Below are positions 13,620-25,639 of a stretch of DNA of 64,000 nt, in pieces. Position 1 is the stretch's first letter; every line of letters starts with the position of its first letter. The stretch is from Echinostoma caproni (taxonomy: Eukaryota; Platyhelminthes; Trematoda; Plagiorchiida; Echinostomatidae). Where the stretch lies: contig UZAN01040018.1 in NCBI GenBank assembly GCA_900618425.1, forward strand, positions 2,426 to 66,425, given 5' to 3'. The notes beneath the pieces are model-generated. The model was given only the letters and a program-made list of their open reading frames with translations. It was not told where the DNA came from and did not search any database. The position numbers and the translations under genes were made by a program.

Positions 13620-14870
13620 ATTGAACAAAGAGAATGAAGTTTTGTATCTTGACATCCTTGGCAAACACTTTAGGAGACCATAAATTCAGAATAGTGCAGA
13701 ATTTTTAACAGGATCTTGGTAAAACGGATGCAGCCATAACTATGCTCGATTTTTTCATACTAAAAAATAAAGCACAAATTCTCTACATACTTCAAGCAGC
13801 TTCTACATCGCTTATACAAAATTATATTTCCAAAGAAACTACTACCAACTGGCACGTCTAACCCCCAAATCTACGGTCTGCCAAAGTACATAAACCAGAT
13901 GTCNTGATGCTGATATCAGAAATGAAATCATCGTCTTATCATCGGGTTGCTCGTCGGTCAGTTAATTTACCGGAACGTGGTCGGAGAAGCCACGAATAAT
14001 GCAGTCTGAAACATACATTTGAGTTCATAGATCTGATTAAGGAGAAGAACAATGCAGGAGTACGTATAGCACTCTTGTATGTGATTTTATTGATTAAAAA
14101 TGAAACTTTAGGAAACAATTTCATATCTCTTTGACTGTATCGGCGATAATAAAAGCAAGCTTGGCATTTCATTGGATGAGTTGAAGGAGCAATTATTGCG
14201 TTGCTTTAGCGGAGAGATCTGTGGTCAAAAGGACGGCAGTGCTGCGGAAGAGTCTCCTGGATCTGTCCTAGCCGATGTATTTGTTGCTAACTTAGAAGAC
14301 GGGATATTACGACCCACACTAATAAGCTTGTTATTCTATTGCATGCACGTTTTGAAAACGGTTTTCCGGAAGGATTTGTTCTGAAGAATCTGATAGAACG
14401 GCCCCAAAGGTCACCAAAGACAACATAAAATGTTAGGAAAGATCATCACGCTGACTCTCCCTACTGCATCATTAGGTATTCACTTCATAAGCTAATAAAT
14501 GGTCACTGTGAATAAAAACTATTCAGTCCCTATCCCCTCTTTATTTACAATCATTTACTACATTTTTGATCATGTTCTGTGACTCATTTAGGAAGAGTGA
14601 TCAAACAATTATCGCAAATAATCAAGGAGCACAAACCGTCCTGATTGACTACGGCCACAATAAAATCGATTCCAGTTGCACTAGGAGAACACCTTACTGA
14701 CACGAGCCATCAAGCAAAACAGGACGCATTCAAAATAATCTGCAACTTATTTGCACACCTATTAAAAGTTGTTCGTCAACGACATCTTGCAACAACTGAG
14801 GCGTTGGCTATTTACCTACTCAATCCGTCCCATTGTTCTCACAGATATTTGATCAGTTACTTCGCGTACC
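13620..14870 (+). mobile_element. Penelope-like element remnant 1
   Basis: The signatures are a Penelope reverse transcriptase out of frame with each other: QIYGLPK near 13868, HTFEFIDLIKEKN near 14010, DELKEQLLRCF near 14175, and SVLADVFVANLE near 14260. The last matches the G..LADIF...LE block. A further stretch, GEHLTDTSHQAKQDAFKII near 14680, may be from the C-terminal part. A single N lies at 13904. No intact YVDD or GIY-YIG domain was found. I found no hammerhead next to it, although some Penelope elements carry one. Confidence 0.6.
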
Positions 14871-17351
14871 TTGGCCTCGAATAGACCGCCCAACGACACG
14901 ACCTTGACTCTTGGCATGTTTCAGGGACGCAACCTGAAAAGCGAACAGCTCGTTTAATCCATAGACTGTAAAAATTTCCAAACCAGACATCACAACATCA
15001 GAATCAATCAAGTAAATTCCTTACATTAGATTACTGCACTAATCTGACATTTTTGAACCTTATTTATCAATGTATCAGCCTGAGTAAATGTTTATCGGAA
15101 ACAAATGTTCTTCACTAAAGTGTTTTCTTATTATCAATATTTATTAAAACCAAAATAACAAAGGTGTCGTACTTCTTAGTTTGACTGACAAGGTGGATTT
15201 CTTCGTGACAACTCACTTTCATTTGTATTGCTATCGTGACCCCGAATGTTTAGATTCTTCACTTTTCTCGCAAACTTTCATTCGAATTTTACCATGATCA
15301 TTCGTTTCACCGTCAATTTCATTCGTGCTTCGAATTTGTAAAAGTATCATTAACTGAGGCTTCTTTCAAATACATATGGACACAGATTCAACTACAATAG
15401 CCACACCTTTAACTTCCAGTACCACCGGTGACTTCACAATATACTCTAAACGTAAACTGGTTCACTACATCATCTATGATCATTCACAGACGCCTTTTAT
15501 AAAGCGGTGGAATTGATCTCCCACGAGAACTTCTCAAAGAAGATAAGAACAAAGAAACATGAACGGAAAGACCCTGTGAAAAATAATACTGTTTTGCGCT
15601 CAGTGCATACTACCTGCTCTGGTATCCCCGTGTCCTGCAGAAAGAATCATGCCTGCAGTACTCCATACTACTCGGTGATGCTGAGCAAGTTCATCATCAG
15701 GCGGTGTCACACAAACATATCTGGGGGAGATGACGTTTCGAAGAAGACTTATCTCGAAACTGTCACTAAATATTTCAATGTTTCGTTCAAGTGTTTCAAA
15801 ATATTGCAGAGGTCACCTAGAAACTAAGTATGCAGTTTATATAGGGATCGTGAGGTATATAATAAGCTTTTACTGGTACTATATATCAGTAACTATACAG
15901 GATATTAATGAACTCTCAATCATTTGTTACACACTTTCGCAGTTATCATCTTTCTTGTTTTGTGTTCACAAATGGAAGCAACTCATTAAATCAGAACTGC
16001 CATATAAATTATTGAGGTACTACTAATATCAGTGGTCATTTTGGAGCGCTCTAGAACAGGCAATTCTTGCGGTATTCAAAAAGGACAAGATATCCGAGAT
16101 CCATCCTGTGCATTCCGTTTTTCAACTACAGATGCAACGATTATATCGCCAAACTATTCAGTCAGAGATCCCGAATGACTCTTGAAAGTATGGTTACTCC
16201 GTTTTGTTTGAGACGCATTGTTATGTGAAACCCGATTCATAACGCTTTGTTAAAACAGCAATTGTCCTCTTGAGCATTTGTCACAGAACTATCTTTTCTT
16301 CAACTGACTTGTTCACACCAATGAGATGTACTATCAATTGAGTGTGAACATCATCGGCACAATTAATATTTGAATGCATGTGTAGTTTGTGGAAACGATT
16401 CAGACGTGTGTAAAAACAGATAATGGAATTCAGCATTTTACGATAATATACTGCTGCATGTGTCACGCATGAGAACCATAATGCCGTTCGTCATGATACT
16501 GTAGAAACCATCAAGTAACTTGTCACGTGACTGTAGTAGACTGAAATCAATACCCCCAATCCTGTATTTGAACACAGTTAGCCATTTTAAAACTCATTGA
16601 CACAAAACGATTCTGTGATCGAATGCACGTGCGAATGAGGTGAGAGGACCTAAAAACGACTTCCATAATCCAGTGGCCAGAGTTTCATAGAGTGATTTAA
16701 GGTGTGACAATATTGGGCCTTCCTTTATTTTATCAACGCCGGATTTTGTAAGTTATGTGAACGGGCGCTATCTGTGATAGCAAGACAATGGTGCCGGCAT
16801 TCTATTGGCCGTTATCATAATACGCATTCGAGGTTATGTTTCCTAAAATAGACGTTGGGCGACAACATGGGCACTGGATGAGAGGGACGGTAACTGTTAC
16901 GTACACTCAAATAGACCAAATTCGGGTTTCCTTGAAGTCGACAGTACTGCTTGAGATACAACCTCAAGGATCGCAGTCACTCTACAAAATTATCATATTA
17001 CAATTCCCTAAAGATATTGTTAACTATCTTTCATGGGCTCCCAAACTCTTGGGAGTAGCTTTTCAATCATGAATTTCAAACCTCGAAGATGTACATTTTG
17101 TGTGTTCTAATGCACGCTGATAACGGGAACAAAAAACGTTTTGTCTCAGTTCTGAAAAGAAGCATGCTTAAGTAAACCGAAATGCCTTGTAATGGCGGGA
17201 AATTCCCTAATGCATTTGATCGACCTACTTGTCTGTTTACATTTTTACTCCCTGATCTGTCTCATTTGAGGCATGCAAGTGTTAGGTATGTTGGTTTTAC
17301 ATCAGCTGCACAGAGTATTGTTCGTGATCCATAATATACAGCGTATTGTTT
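14871..17351. other. No gene recognised
   Basis: Open frames at 15507-15827 and 16836-17072 show no known domain. No repeats were recognised. Confidence 0.4.
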
Positions 17352-18260
17352 ATGGAAACTAGTAAAAGGTCAGATTTAAACAAAGACCAATGTGTTACTC
17401 TGCGGTTGACGTCAATGGAGGCAGTTAATAAATCGGAAAAGCGTGCTTATGTTGAAGGAGAAACTGTGATACAACTCTGCGATGGTCCAGTTTTCACAGT
17501 AGCACTTAATGGTTAGTATGTTCAAGTGTTTTGGAGAAGCTCATTTTAACCAAAATCCGCTACTTCACCTCGGTCAATTATTTGTATGGCTTTAGTTTAG
17601 GTTAGAAACCCGTTGTTAGCACAAGATAATATACTTCAAAATCACTACTGCTCCAAATAACCCAACACAATGACTTCCGTGATTTGTGGAAGGAAGAGTT
17701 ACGGAACGGTATTCTGTCTGGTTGCCCCAAAAATCACTTTATTTTGGAGAATGATCATGATCTAGAACCTATCCTTGTTGGTTCAAAAACACTTTAAAAT
17801 AACAGTGTTCCTACTGTGTATTTCGACCAATTTTCTAATAACAAAGTGGCAAAGGATTAACTTTCATTGTTGTGCAACTTCAATTGTTCAAAATTGTTAA
17901 GCACTCTGTCAATAGATTTTTTTAAAATATGATGTGCGACTCGGTGAAAATATTGGGATAGTGGTGCCAACCTTTGAGTTCACATTTTTCTATTATTTTT
18001 TAGACAAGAAAAGTCATCCCTTGACTTAATTTGAAGCCCCAAAAATGCGACTAAGTTCTTTTAGACTTTCAGTGTGCCTACGCGAAGGGAAACTCTTCAT
18101 CAGACTATTAGTTATGCAAATTCAACTAGTGCAATACAAGGTGCTGTACAAGTGTAAAATAAAAGATCGTAGCAGTTATTCTGGAAGAGTAGCTCTCACG
18201 GTATTTTTTTCCGCTTCATCGCAGGGAAGTGTTACAACAAAGCATCAAGTTGCAAGTTAG
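17352..18260 (+). CDS. Possible two-exon gene of unknown function
   Basis: An ATG at 17352 opens 53 codons of balanced composition (METSKRSDLNKDQCVTLRLT...), followed by one base before a donor-like G|GTTAGT at 17511-17517. Without splicing the frame stops at 17514. About 560 bp later an acceptor-like CTTTCAG precedes TGTGCCTACGCGAAGG (near 18070). It opens a 63-codon frame to a stop at 18258 in exactly the compatible phase. I recognise no domain. Phase agreement has a one-in-three chance of being accidental, so this is a weak model. Confidence 0.2.
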
Positions 18261-18302
18261 GCAAAAAGTTTTTTACTAATCAATAGATGAACTGTGGCCT
18301 AG

Positions 18303-18785
18303 TTACCCTTGAATGTGTATCTGAAACAGTTGATGTAGAATAATGTAACACGATGGATCACATGACTTGTCGGTCTCACGTGACCGATGGGCGACAATCA
18401 ATGAAAGCAGGTTATCCGCATCGCGGCCGAATAATGCACACAACGCATTCATTAGACCAGGTGTGCGTTTAGGGTTTTGCACTAATCGGTCGCGTAAGTA
18501 ATAAATAAGAATCTCGTCGAAATGTGAAACCGTTACACAATCAAATACAAAGTGGCTGTACAAAGCTACTGTTGCTTTAATTGAGTGCGACTGTTTGTGA
18601 TTTAAATACATGTTCAAATGCATCAAAGGAGAGAAAAACTGCATACAAAGATCGAACAGAATATAATTTTGGACATCTGGGATTAGTACCAAACTTGCAA
18701 GTTTACTGGGAATCACATGCAATGTGGGTGCACATATGATACTGGGAAGTGGATCGATTGTTACATCCCAGACCACTTCATACAT
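18303..18785 (-). CDS. Unidentified 160-codon open frame
   Basis: This is the longest uninterrupted frame not explained by the calponin gene, an N gap or a shadow of either. It encodes 160 residues from ATG, with a mixed hydrophobic and basic composition (VSHFDEILIYYLRDRLVQ...RDADNLLSLIVAHRSRETDKS). I see no known motif, signal peptide or convincing splice sites; a nearby acceptor-like TTGATTGCAG is followed by an in-frame TGA. It may be chance or an old transposon piece. Confidence 0.15.
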   Translation of the reverse strand: MYEVVWDVTIDPLPSIICAPTLHVIPSKLASLVLIPDVQNYILFDLCMQFFSPLMHLNMYLNHKQSHSIKATVALYSHFVFDCVTVSHFDEILIYYLRDRLVQNPKRTPGLMNALCALFGRDADNLLSLIVAHRSRETDKSCDPSCYIILHQLFQIHIQG

Positions 18786-19147
18786 GGAAATCAGCTCAAA
18801 TCGTCAATAATTCTGCAATCAAAAAGAAACACGTAACTTATTACAAGCTATGAATGTCCAACTATGGTTTAAGAGCCATAGTATGGTTTAGTTGAGGTAC
18901 TCAATCGGAATGATCTGCTAACACGAATCTATAAACAGTATTGAAATCAACTGCTAATGTATGTCTGCCCACTACATATTTGAAAAAAATCGTTGATCCG
19001 GTAGAATTTCTGATTTTATAATTGTGAAAAGGATTATCCAAAAGTCTTGTCCATATATGATTGATCCTGTGCCGTTTGCGATGGAGTAATTATATTCATA
19101 ACATTGACAATCCTAGCAGACGAAGAGATCGATATTCTTTTTTGCCT

Positions 19148-19296
19148 GTTCGTCGAGCTTGGCATTTTGTTTGTAAACGTTTCATCACCAGCCGAGGTGA
19201 CATCATCAGTGTCATGAGTACCACTTCACAAGCACTGATGCTGTCACCTAGGCTGGTGAGGAAACGTCTGTAAACAAATTGCCATGCTCGGCGAAC
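19148..19296. repeat. Long imperfect hairpin (inverted repeat)
   Basis: The left arm 19148-19211 and right arm 19233-19296 are reverse complements with only a few mismatches over 64 bp, separated by a 21-bp loop. For example, CACTGATG.TGTCACCT.GGCTGGTGA occurs in the right arm and in the reversed left arm. Because of the symmetry, both strands show open frames with the same peptide theme (ARRAW/VRRAW.FV..RF); these are not genes. It could be a small foldback element or MITE. Confidence 0.8.
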
Positions 19297-19737
19297 GAGA
19301 TAAATAGAATTCAGTTCACCCGATCTACGAGAACCGATTTTCAATACTTTGTCAAAAGATCAATATTCATGAGTAAACTTCAAAGAAGGAAAACACTGGT
19401 ACCTTTGAACAATAGGATAGCTAATAATTAGGTGCTTGAAATAAGTTGGCAAATGGCTTAAATAATTTGTGAGCCTATACGAAGTTTCGATTCAGAAATC
19501 TACGTATTTTCAAGCTAACCCCGATAAACAGCATACTCGGTTGTATGGGTCATTTTACAGGATGTCAGACTGTCTGTACAAAATATATAGCTCCATGTGC
19601 TTCACTTTCACTATAACAAGTGGAGCCACTGGATGTATTCAAAACGCGTAATCAAGGCAAATGCTGATATACTGCACAACAATTACTCAAAAAAGCACCT
19701 GGTGTCAACATGGAATTTTGATCGTTAGTCCACCCAC

Positions 19738-20043
19738 TTAAGTGCTGCTCTTTTTCCACAAATCATGCCAGCTGTGGTTGCACTCCTCGAGTCCATTCAA
19801 ATTGAGTTTCTTTACGTCGACAAAAGTAAACAAACTTCCATCCCGTTTTCCAGGTTTGAAGAGTTTCAGGAAAATGTGAACAATTTTTACCGTTCGGAAA
19901 TCTGTTAGGGCTATGTGTTCCCGTATTTTCTCAAATTTCATCAGAATAAGCTTCCTGGGTGTGTTTCTTATGGTTTGCACTAAAGCCTTCAGCTCAAGCA
20001 CTGTTTTCATCCCCGATGTATGACTCAAGCTTTTTGAGGTCAT
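19738..20043 (-). CDS. Unidentified 101-codon open frame
   Basis: The minus-strand frame is rich in Lys, Leu and Thr (LKALVQTIRNTPRKLILMKFEKIREHIAL...). Its composition looks protein-like, but there is no recognisable domain and no neighbouring exon. It is listed only so the open stretch is recorded. Confidence 0.12.
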   Translation of the reverse strand: MTSKSLSHTSGMKTVLELKALVQTIRNTPRKLILMKFEKIREHIALTDFRTVKIVHIFLKLFKPGKRDGSLFTFVDVKKLNLNGLEECNHSWHDLWKKSST

Positions 20044-21294
20044 ACGTAGCAGTCTGCGTTTATCATTTCCCGAGAGCTTCTTCCGGTGTCAAATCCGTTT
20101 TACATGCTTCTGTGCCAAATATTATGCCCCAAAAATGCTGGAGCTACTAAAGCGTCTGGCTGACTGATATGTGCCAAAAGTGAACTCACAAAGGAACTCA
20201 ATTCTAGATTTTTCGCATTCAGTAGGGTTCTCTCAACAAGCCAATGTTTTATAGTGGCCAACTTGAATGGATGTGTAAAAGTCAGTCACGAGAGAAGACT
20301 CGTAACGAAACAGGAAATTGTATCGTACGTAACTGCATTGTAGACGTCAGTAGCATAGTATACAGGGGGAACTCGACATTACGTGAGCCTTTAAATGTCT
20401 CCAGGTTCTTCGTATGTGGTTTGAAAATCCTTCACTGCTATGATCACATATGCTGCAACAAAAATTAAAGGCATTTCAAAATGCCCGGTCTAATTCAAAT
20501 AATGTTGTCCTCTACGGATAGATTTGTCCCTTGAAAGTCATTGTGAATGACGAGACCACTGTCATCAGGGTGTTTACGTGATTGTAGTTTGCTTCAGTTT
20601 GTCGACCGCTGACTCATCACAGTCGACAGTTTCTACGTCGACGCACAAATACGAGATGTCTAACACACCGATTTGCTTAATCCGGTCAGGTGTGTGACGA
20701 GAATGGGGGATTCCGTGCTTCTGTCACGACCGAAATTGTTTCCCGGGATATTTTTCGCTAAAATACTCTGGATAATATCATCGAGTTGCGTATTTCGGCT
20801 TTCCACTTGGTTACCATCTATAGATTACCAAATATAAGGAGCGGTGAAAATTCAAAAATTTTGAGATGTATATCAACATAGTGGTCAATACTGACTGGTA
20901 AATCGCCAATGGAGATTATCGCATGACCATAACGCATATCGGTACCGGAAGCACACAAAACAATGAATCTGTCAAACTTATATACTTTTCACATCATAAC
21001 CGATCATACCTGATGACTGGATGCAATGTGAGACATATAGTTTCGAAGACCAGCGGAAATCGACTTTAGTGAGACAAAAATGGATGTTTCCTGCTTTTGC
21101 ATGATGCAAGAACTTGTTTTCTGGCCGTACTTACACCTTGTTCAGTAAGAATACAGCTAGACTGTCCTAAGGTCCATCACCTTTTGTAACATTAGGTGCG
21201 AAATTTGTAGTGGCTTAGTCACTGAAATTGTGAACAAAATTAATTCTACATACAAAAGTATTCCCAAGTAAATCATCTATTATGCTGCTTACAC

Positions 21295-21555
21295 TTGACT
21301 GATCGTGCATCACTTACTCCTATCAGATGGGACTTTTGCAATCTTCATGTAAGTGGTCGTGCTTGTCATATAGGACCTACTTGTCCCACTGAGGAAAAGC
21401 TCGAGTACAGTGTTTTCATCCTTGTGAGAAATCAGGAGTGGTACATATCTGCCGGAACCACGCAGGTCTTCGAACCTGGGCGGCAAAGCCTTTTTATCCC
21501 ACTGGCTTACAACAAAGATGACTCGTGGTGGATCTTAGCACATTGTTACACATGA
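21295..21555 (+). CDS. Unidentified 86-codon open frame
   Basis: The frame contains VRNQEWYISAGTTQVFEPGRQSLFIPLAYN, which looks protein-like and rich in aromatic residues, and ends at a stop at 21553. No domain is recognised. It lies 160 bp before the large N gap, so a longer element may be interrupted by the gap. Confidence 0.15.
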   Translation: MTDRASLTPIRWDFCNLHVSGRACHIGPTCPTEEKLEYSVFILVRNQEWYISAGTTQVFEPGRQSLFIPLAYNKDDSWWILAHCYT

Positions 21556-21683
21556 AAACCACATCATTCATAATTGTTGTCAAGGCTGTTATCTTGGATA
21601 TTGATTAACTCCCTAATACATTACTCAGTAGGAATGTCTCACTAACCATGAGCAGGAGATCTACACAACCGCATGAGAGATTA

Positions 21684-22164
21684 ATTTTTTCTCATGAAAC
21701 CGGGTACAGTGCATCNNNNNNNNNNNNNNNNNNNNNNNNNNNNNNNNNNNNNNNNNNNNNNNNNNNNNNNNNNNNNNNNNNNNNNNNNNNNNNNNNNNNN
21801 NNNNNNNNNNNNNNNNNNNNNNNNNNNNNNNNNNNNNNNNNNNNNNNNNNNNNNNNNNNNNNNNNNNNNNNNNNNNNNNNNNNNNNNNNNNNNNNNNNNN
21901 NNNNNNNNNNNNNNNNNNNNNNNNNNNNNNNNNNNNNNNNNNNNNNNNNNNNNNNNNNNNNNNNNNNNNNNNNNNNNNNNNNNNNNNNNNNNNNNNNNNN
22001 NNNNNNNNNNNNNNNNNNNNNNNNNNNNNNNNNNNNNNNNNNNNNNNNNNNNNNNNNNNNNNNNNNNNNNNNNNNNNNNNNNNNNNNNNNNNNNNNNNNN
22101 NNNNNNNNNNNNNNNNNNNNNNNNNNNNNNNNATTTTTTCTCATGAAACCGGGTACAGTGCATC
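21684..22164. other. N gap flanked by an identical 32-bp direct repeat
   Basis: The 417-base N run (21716-22132) is bounded on the left by 21684-21715 and on the right by 22133-22164. These two stretches are identical (starting ATTTTTTCTCATGAAAC). Either the two contig ends overlap and the gap is artificial, or a tandem repeat was collapsed. Reading frames crossing the Ns are meaningless. Confidence 0.95.
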
Positions 22165-22469
22165 CAACGCTTTTTGAAACTGAGTAAAACGTTGAATCTA
22201 CGTAAAAACTACACACCAAACAGGTGCATGCCCCGGAGTATCCCACAGTGAATAAGGTTAGCTGATTTGTTTGGTTTAGTGCTTGCTGATGCTAGCATGT
22301 ATAAAGTAGGTTTTGGAAGCTGATGAGTTCCTAGAACAGTAGGTTGATCAATGTAATGGTTTCGTTCACACTTTGACCCCTGCTACAAGTGATTTGTCTT
22401 GATCACTGTGGTAATTGATAGTCTTGTTCACTCTTTTTGACCGTACACCTTGTGCATTTATCAAGTTGG

Positions 22470-22700
22470 CTAAGGTCCGTGACCTTTTCTCTTTTCCTGA
22501 TCTTCTGTCGGTTTTATCAGTGCTTCCAGTGCCTTACACTTGCCACACTCGATTGTTGTGATTTCGGCTAAACGAAAGTCATCGTTCTCCTTGTTCATAG
22601 CTTTAGCTAAGTATTTTAAAGTATCCTGCCCAGTTCGTAACCTGAGACAGACCAAAAAGGCACGAATCGCGTTGACAGAACTCTCCAGATTGATAGACAC
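22470..22700 (-). CDS. Unidentified 76-codon open frame, possible exon or element remnant
   Basis: On the minus strand the frame reads SSVNAIRAFLVCLRLRTGQDTLKYLAKAMNK, then a hydrophilic end with CGKCKALEALIKPTEDQEKRKG. An acceptor-like TTGTATCAG lies directly upstream. The composition looks protein-like, but I do not recognise the family. An overlapping plus-strand frame runs into the TA/TATG microsatellite and is a shadow. Confidence 0.2.
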   Translation of the reverse strand: MSINLESSVNAIRAFLVCLRLRTGQDTLKYLAKAMNKENDDFRLAEITTIECGKCKALEALIKPTEDQEKRKGHGP

Positions 22701-22754
22701 TGATACAAATTTATTGGAGGAAACAAAATTAAATTACCAATCAAACCCTAGGAG

Positions 22755-22755
22755 A

Positions 22756-22805
<50 letters not shown>

Positions 22806-22830
22806 ATATATATATATATGTATATGTGTA
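22755..22830. repeat. Compound (TA)n(TATG)n(TA)n microsatellite
   Basis: TA repeats surround a block of about five TATG units. It is prone to slippage and cruciform formation, and the predicted Tyr/Ile/Val peptides over it are artefacts. Confidence 0.95.
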
Positions 22831-24399
22831 TTGTAATTTTGTTTACAAAGACTGCTGTATATAGTTAGATCGGACTGAGAAAATCGATAATAAATATTCC
22901 TGATCTTTGGGGACAGAGAGTAAGGCAATAAATTTTAATAATACGGAATTCACGTATGATTGTTTGAATTTGAAATTGAAAGTGGAAAAGCGCAGGTGTT
23001 AATATAGGTGACAGAAAGGTTACAAGGGAATTTTAAACCCAGGAATTCAAAAGCATTCCAACTTCGCTCTTGGTCAGAACTATTCATCGATAGTGCAATG
23101 CTACAACAAAAGATAGGGCGAATCTCAGTGACTCATAAAACGATTTTCCGTGATTTTCGTCTTATTAACACTAATTTCGCCTGAAATCTTAAAATGAACT
23201 AAATATTATTAAACGATGTGGTCATCGAAGTGCCCATCGATGCATTGTCAAGTTGATTGAAACGCAAACTGCTACCTGCTACAAAACGGGTCGATTAAAT
23301 TATGCAAGAAAGATTCTGCATATGATTTATGCCTCCAATAAAAAATTGAGCCAACATTAGTTGTATGATAGACATAGCAATTTTGAAAACGCTTAGAATA
23401 ATGTCATTTCGTAGAAACTAAATCACCGCTAAATTTTGTATCCTGACTAATTTGAAATATATTCCGGGCATCTTCAAAATCCTGTGGGAATCGTGGTGGC
23501 ACTGAATGGTATTCTCCGTGTCTGTTGATCAACCAAAGCCTAGAGTCAGTAAATCGCCGCTGTAACTATTAGTAAGACTGACCGTGGTGGCATTTTTCAA
23601 CAGCTATTTATTGTCAAGCTATCAATCCAAACTTGTTGTGCAGTGATGATAATTGTACCCAGATAGAAGTTATCCGAATCAAGGATATTAGGAGGTTTGA
23701 AAAGAAAAGCAGTAAAACAAGTCAAAGATCCATTTGGGATAAAAAATGGAGGAGACTTTCGGAACAACAGAGACCATATTCTCAAATCTAAATATTGTGT
23801 ATGTGTATAGTGAAATTACGTTTTTGCAGACGTTTATGGTAATACGCAGGGAGCAAAGTTGAAGAGAAGACAAATATTGCGAGATATTAACATTTGCCAT
23901 CATTCCTTTAGTTTCTACAACGTAAAACGATTTTTAATCAAGTTACGTGATCTGATTTTGTGTGCACAAAAGTTTCTGACTTAATGAGTCGAATTATTTT
24001 GGCACGGATTTTAATGTCCCCTTTCAATGACTGATGCCCGCTTACCGAACGTGGTCACAAAAGCTATCTTGTATAAAAACCAAATGATTTTACGTTGTAG
24101 CGACTTAGGAAATTAAACGAAGTGTTAGCTTCTCACATTATTTGTCTTCTCTCTCTAGTCTACCGAATCGACTAAAGGGAACCAAATGTTTCACAGGCGA
24201 AAGCAGTCGGTTGCTCAGAATACAACAAGGAACAAATAGTAGAGTGAGAAAAAACATCCACTGTCCGTGTTTTCTGCGATATTCACTTTGATATAACCGA
24301 ATTGCGTCATCAGCGTCAGAAGTAGATCACATAGAAGACCACTCAGCCTCGCTCTTGTCGAACGTGGTACATTGGTTTCCTTTAGCGTCATTAATTTTT
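22831..24399. other. No gene recognised
   Basis: AT-rich sequence with short frames only. Confidence 0.4.
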
Positions 24400-24790
24400 A
24401 TCTAGTCACTACTGTTGTGAGACGCTACTCAAACTTGTGAGCAGTTCACAAAAAGATGCGATTGGCGGTTCCTTTCAGCGGTGAAAATTGAACAAGAACT
24501 GTTAGAGCGAACTGCTACTGTTCAGTATGGCAACCATAAAAATGCGCCTCGAATAGAAGACCTTTTCATTAACTATCCTATGTGTCTGTCGAAACTGTGA
24601 AAACTCGTTATAAATGAGATATTTCGTTGTATGAATGCCAATTTACCGATACCCAGACCGTCATTCATAATAAAAGCTATCCTGATCCAGGCACCACCTG
24701 GTGGAATTGTAACACTAACACTAGAGTGTTAAAATTCAGTTCTACAAACGAACACATTCATTTAGTCCTGTTACAGTTTACTCTTCAGGA
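24400..24790 (+). mobile_element. Non-coding LINE remnant related to 10260-10620
   Basis: No long frame remains. The nucleotide sequence follows the LINE at 10260-10620 in order: GAGAC.CTACTC near 24419, GT.TGAATGCCAA near 24630, and GGAATTGTAACACTAA near 24704 against GGAATTATAACACTAA near 10541. This is an old copy of the same family, roughly two-thirds identical by eye. Confidence 0.45.
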
Positions 24791-25639
24791 AGGGACGCGA
24801 TAATCAATGGAATGATTAAATAATGGACGTTTCCCCGGGTTCATTTCAAACCATCGGTAATACCTTTGCTTGAACTACTTTTAACAAACATTTTCAAACT
24901 GTATCTTTCGGTAGAATTAAACAATGATTAGAAATACTTCACATCTGCTGCTCGGTGTGTAATATCGATTGAATCTTGGGCCGAATACCAATTATAGAAA
25001 ATGTTGGCTGTCAATCAAAAAGGAATGCTTTTGCTTCTCCGCCGAAGGAAGTAGTGTACGCGAAAGTACTCCAGTCTCTACTTACAGAACACTGAAGCTC
25101 ATCCAATTACGCCGCAAAAACGGGATGCAAACCTGTGAAGCACATAGTCGGTTGAATGACAGATCTGTTAGTTTTTTTCCATTAAACTACTGATTGGCCA
25201 GTCCATTCCCCGGATTTGTGTGGTATTACTTAGCTGCCCATATCACCAACCAAAGAAGTAAGGAATAATGACGGAACAAGATACCAAGGGCAGTATCAAA
25301 AACATCAGTGGTACATATCCCTCGATCTTCAACCTGGAAAATAAAAACAAGATGATGAGCAGATTTGAACCAAATAAGAGAATTAACCAACTTACATTGA
25401 CTGTTGTAGCTTATCAGATCAGGTAACGATGATGAACCTGTTGACATCATTTGCATTGCTTTATCACCACATTAATACTGTTTTCATTATCTCTCGATGG
25501 CACGGATAACGGACACATAAACTTTAACGTTTTCAATGTATACGTAAGGGAACAACAACAACATAGAACAATAGTGTACAATGCGTTACTGCACTCAATG
25601 TGTTCCATCCATTATTTTCTGCCTCAATGGGCTAATCCA

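Noticed and set aside
19061..19344. Similar peptides on both strands that look like a conserved protein
   Set aside because: They are the two readings of the imperfect hairpin at 19148-19296.
21648..22246. Several 150-184 codon frames made mostly of unknown residues
   Set aside because: They run through the N gap and carry no information.
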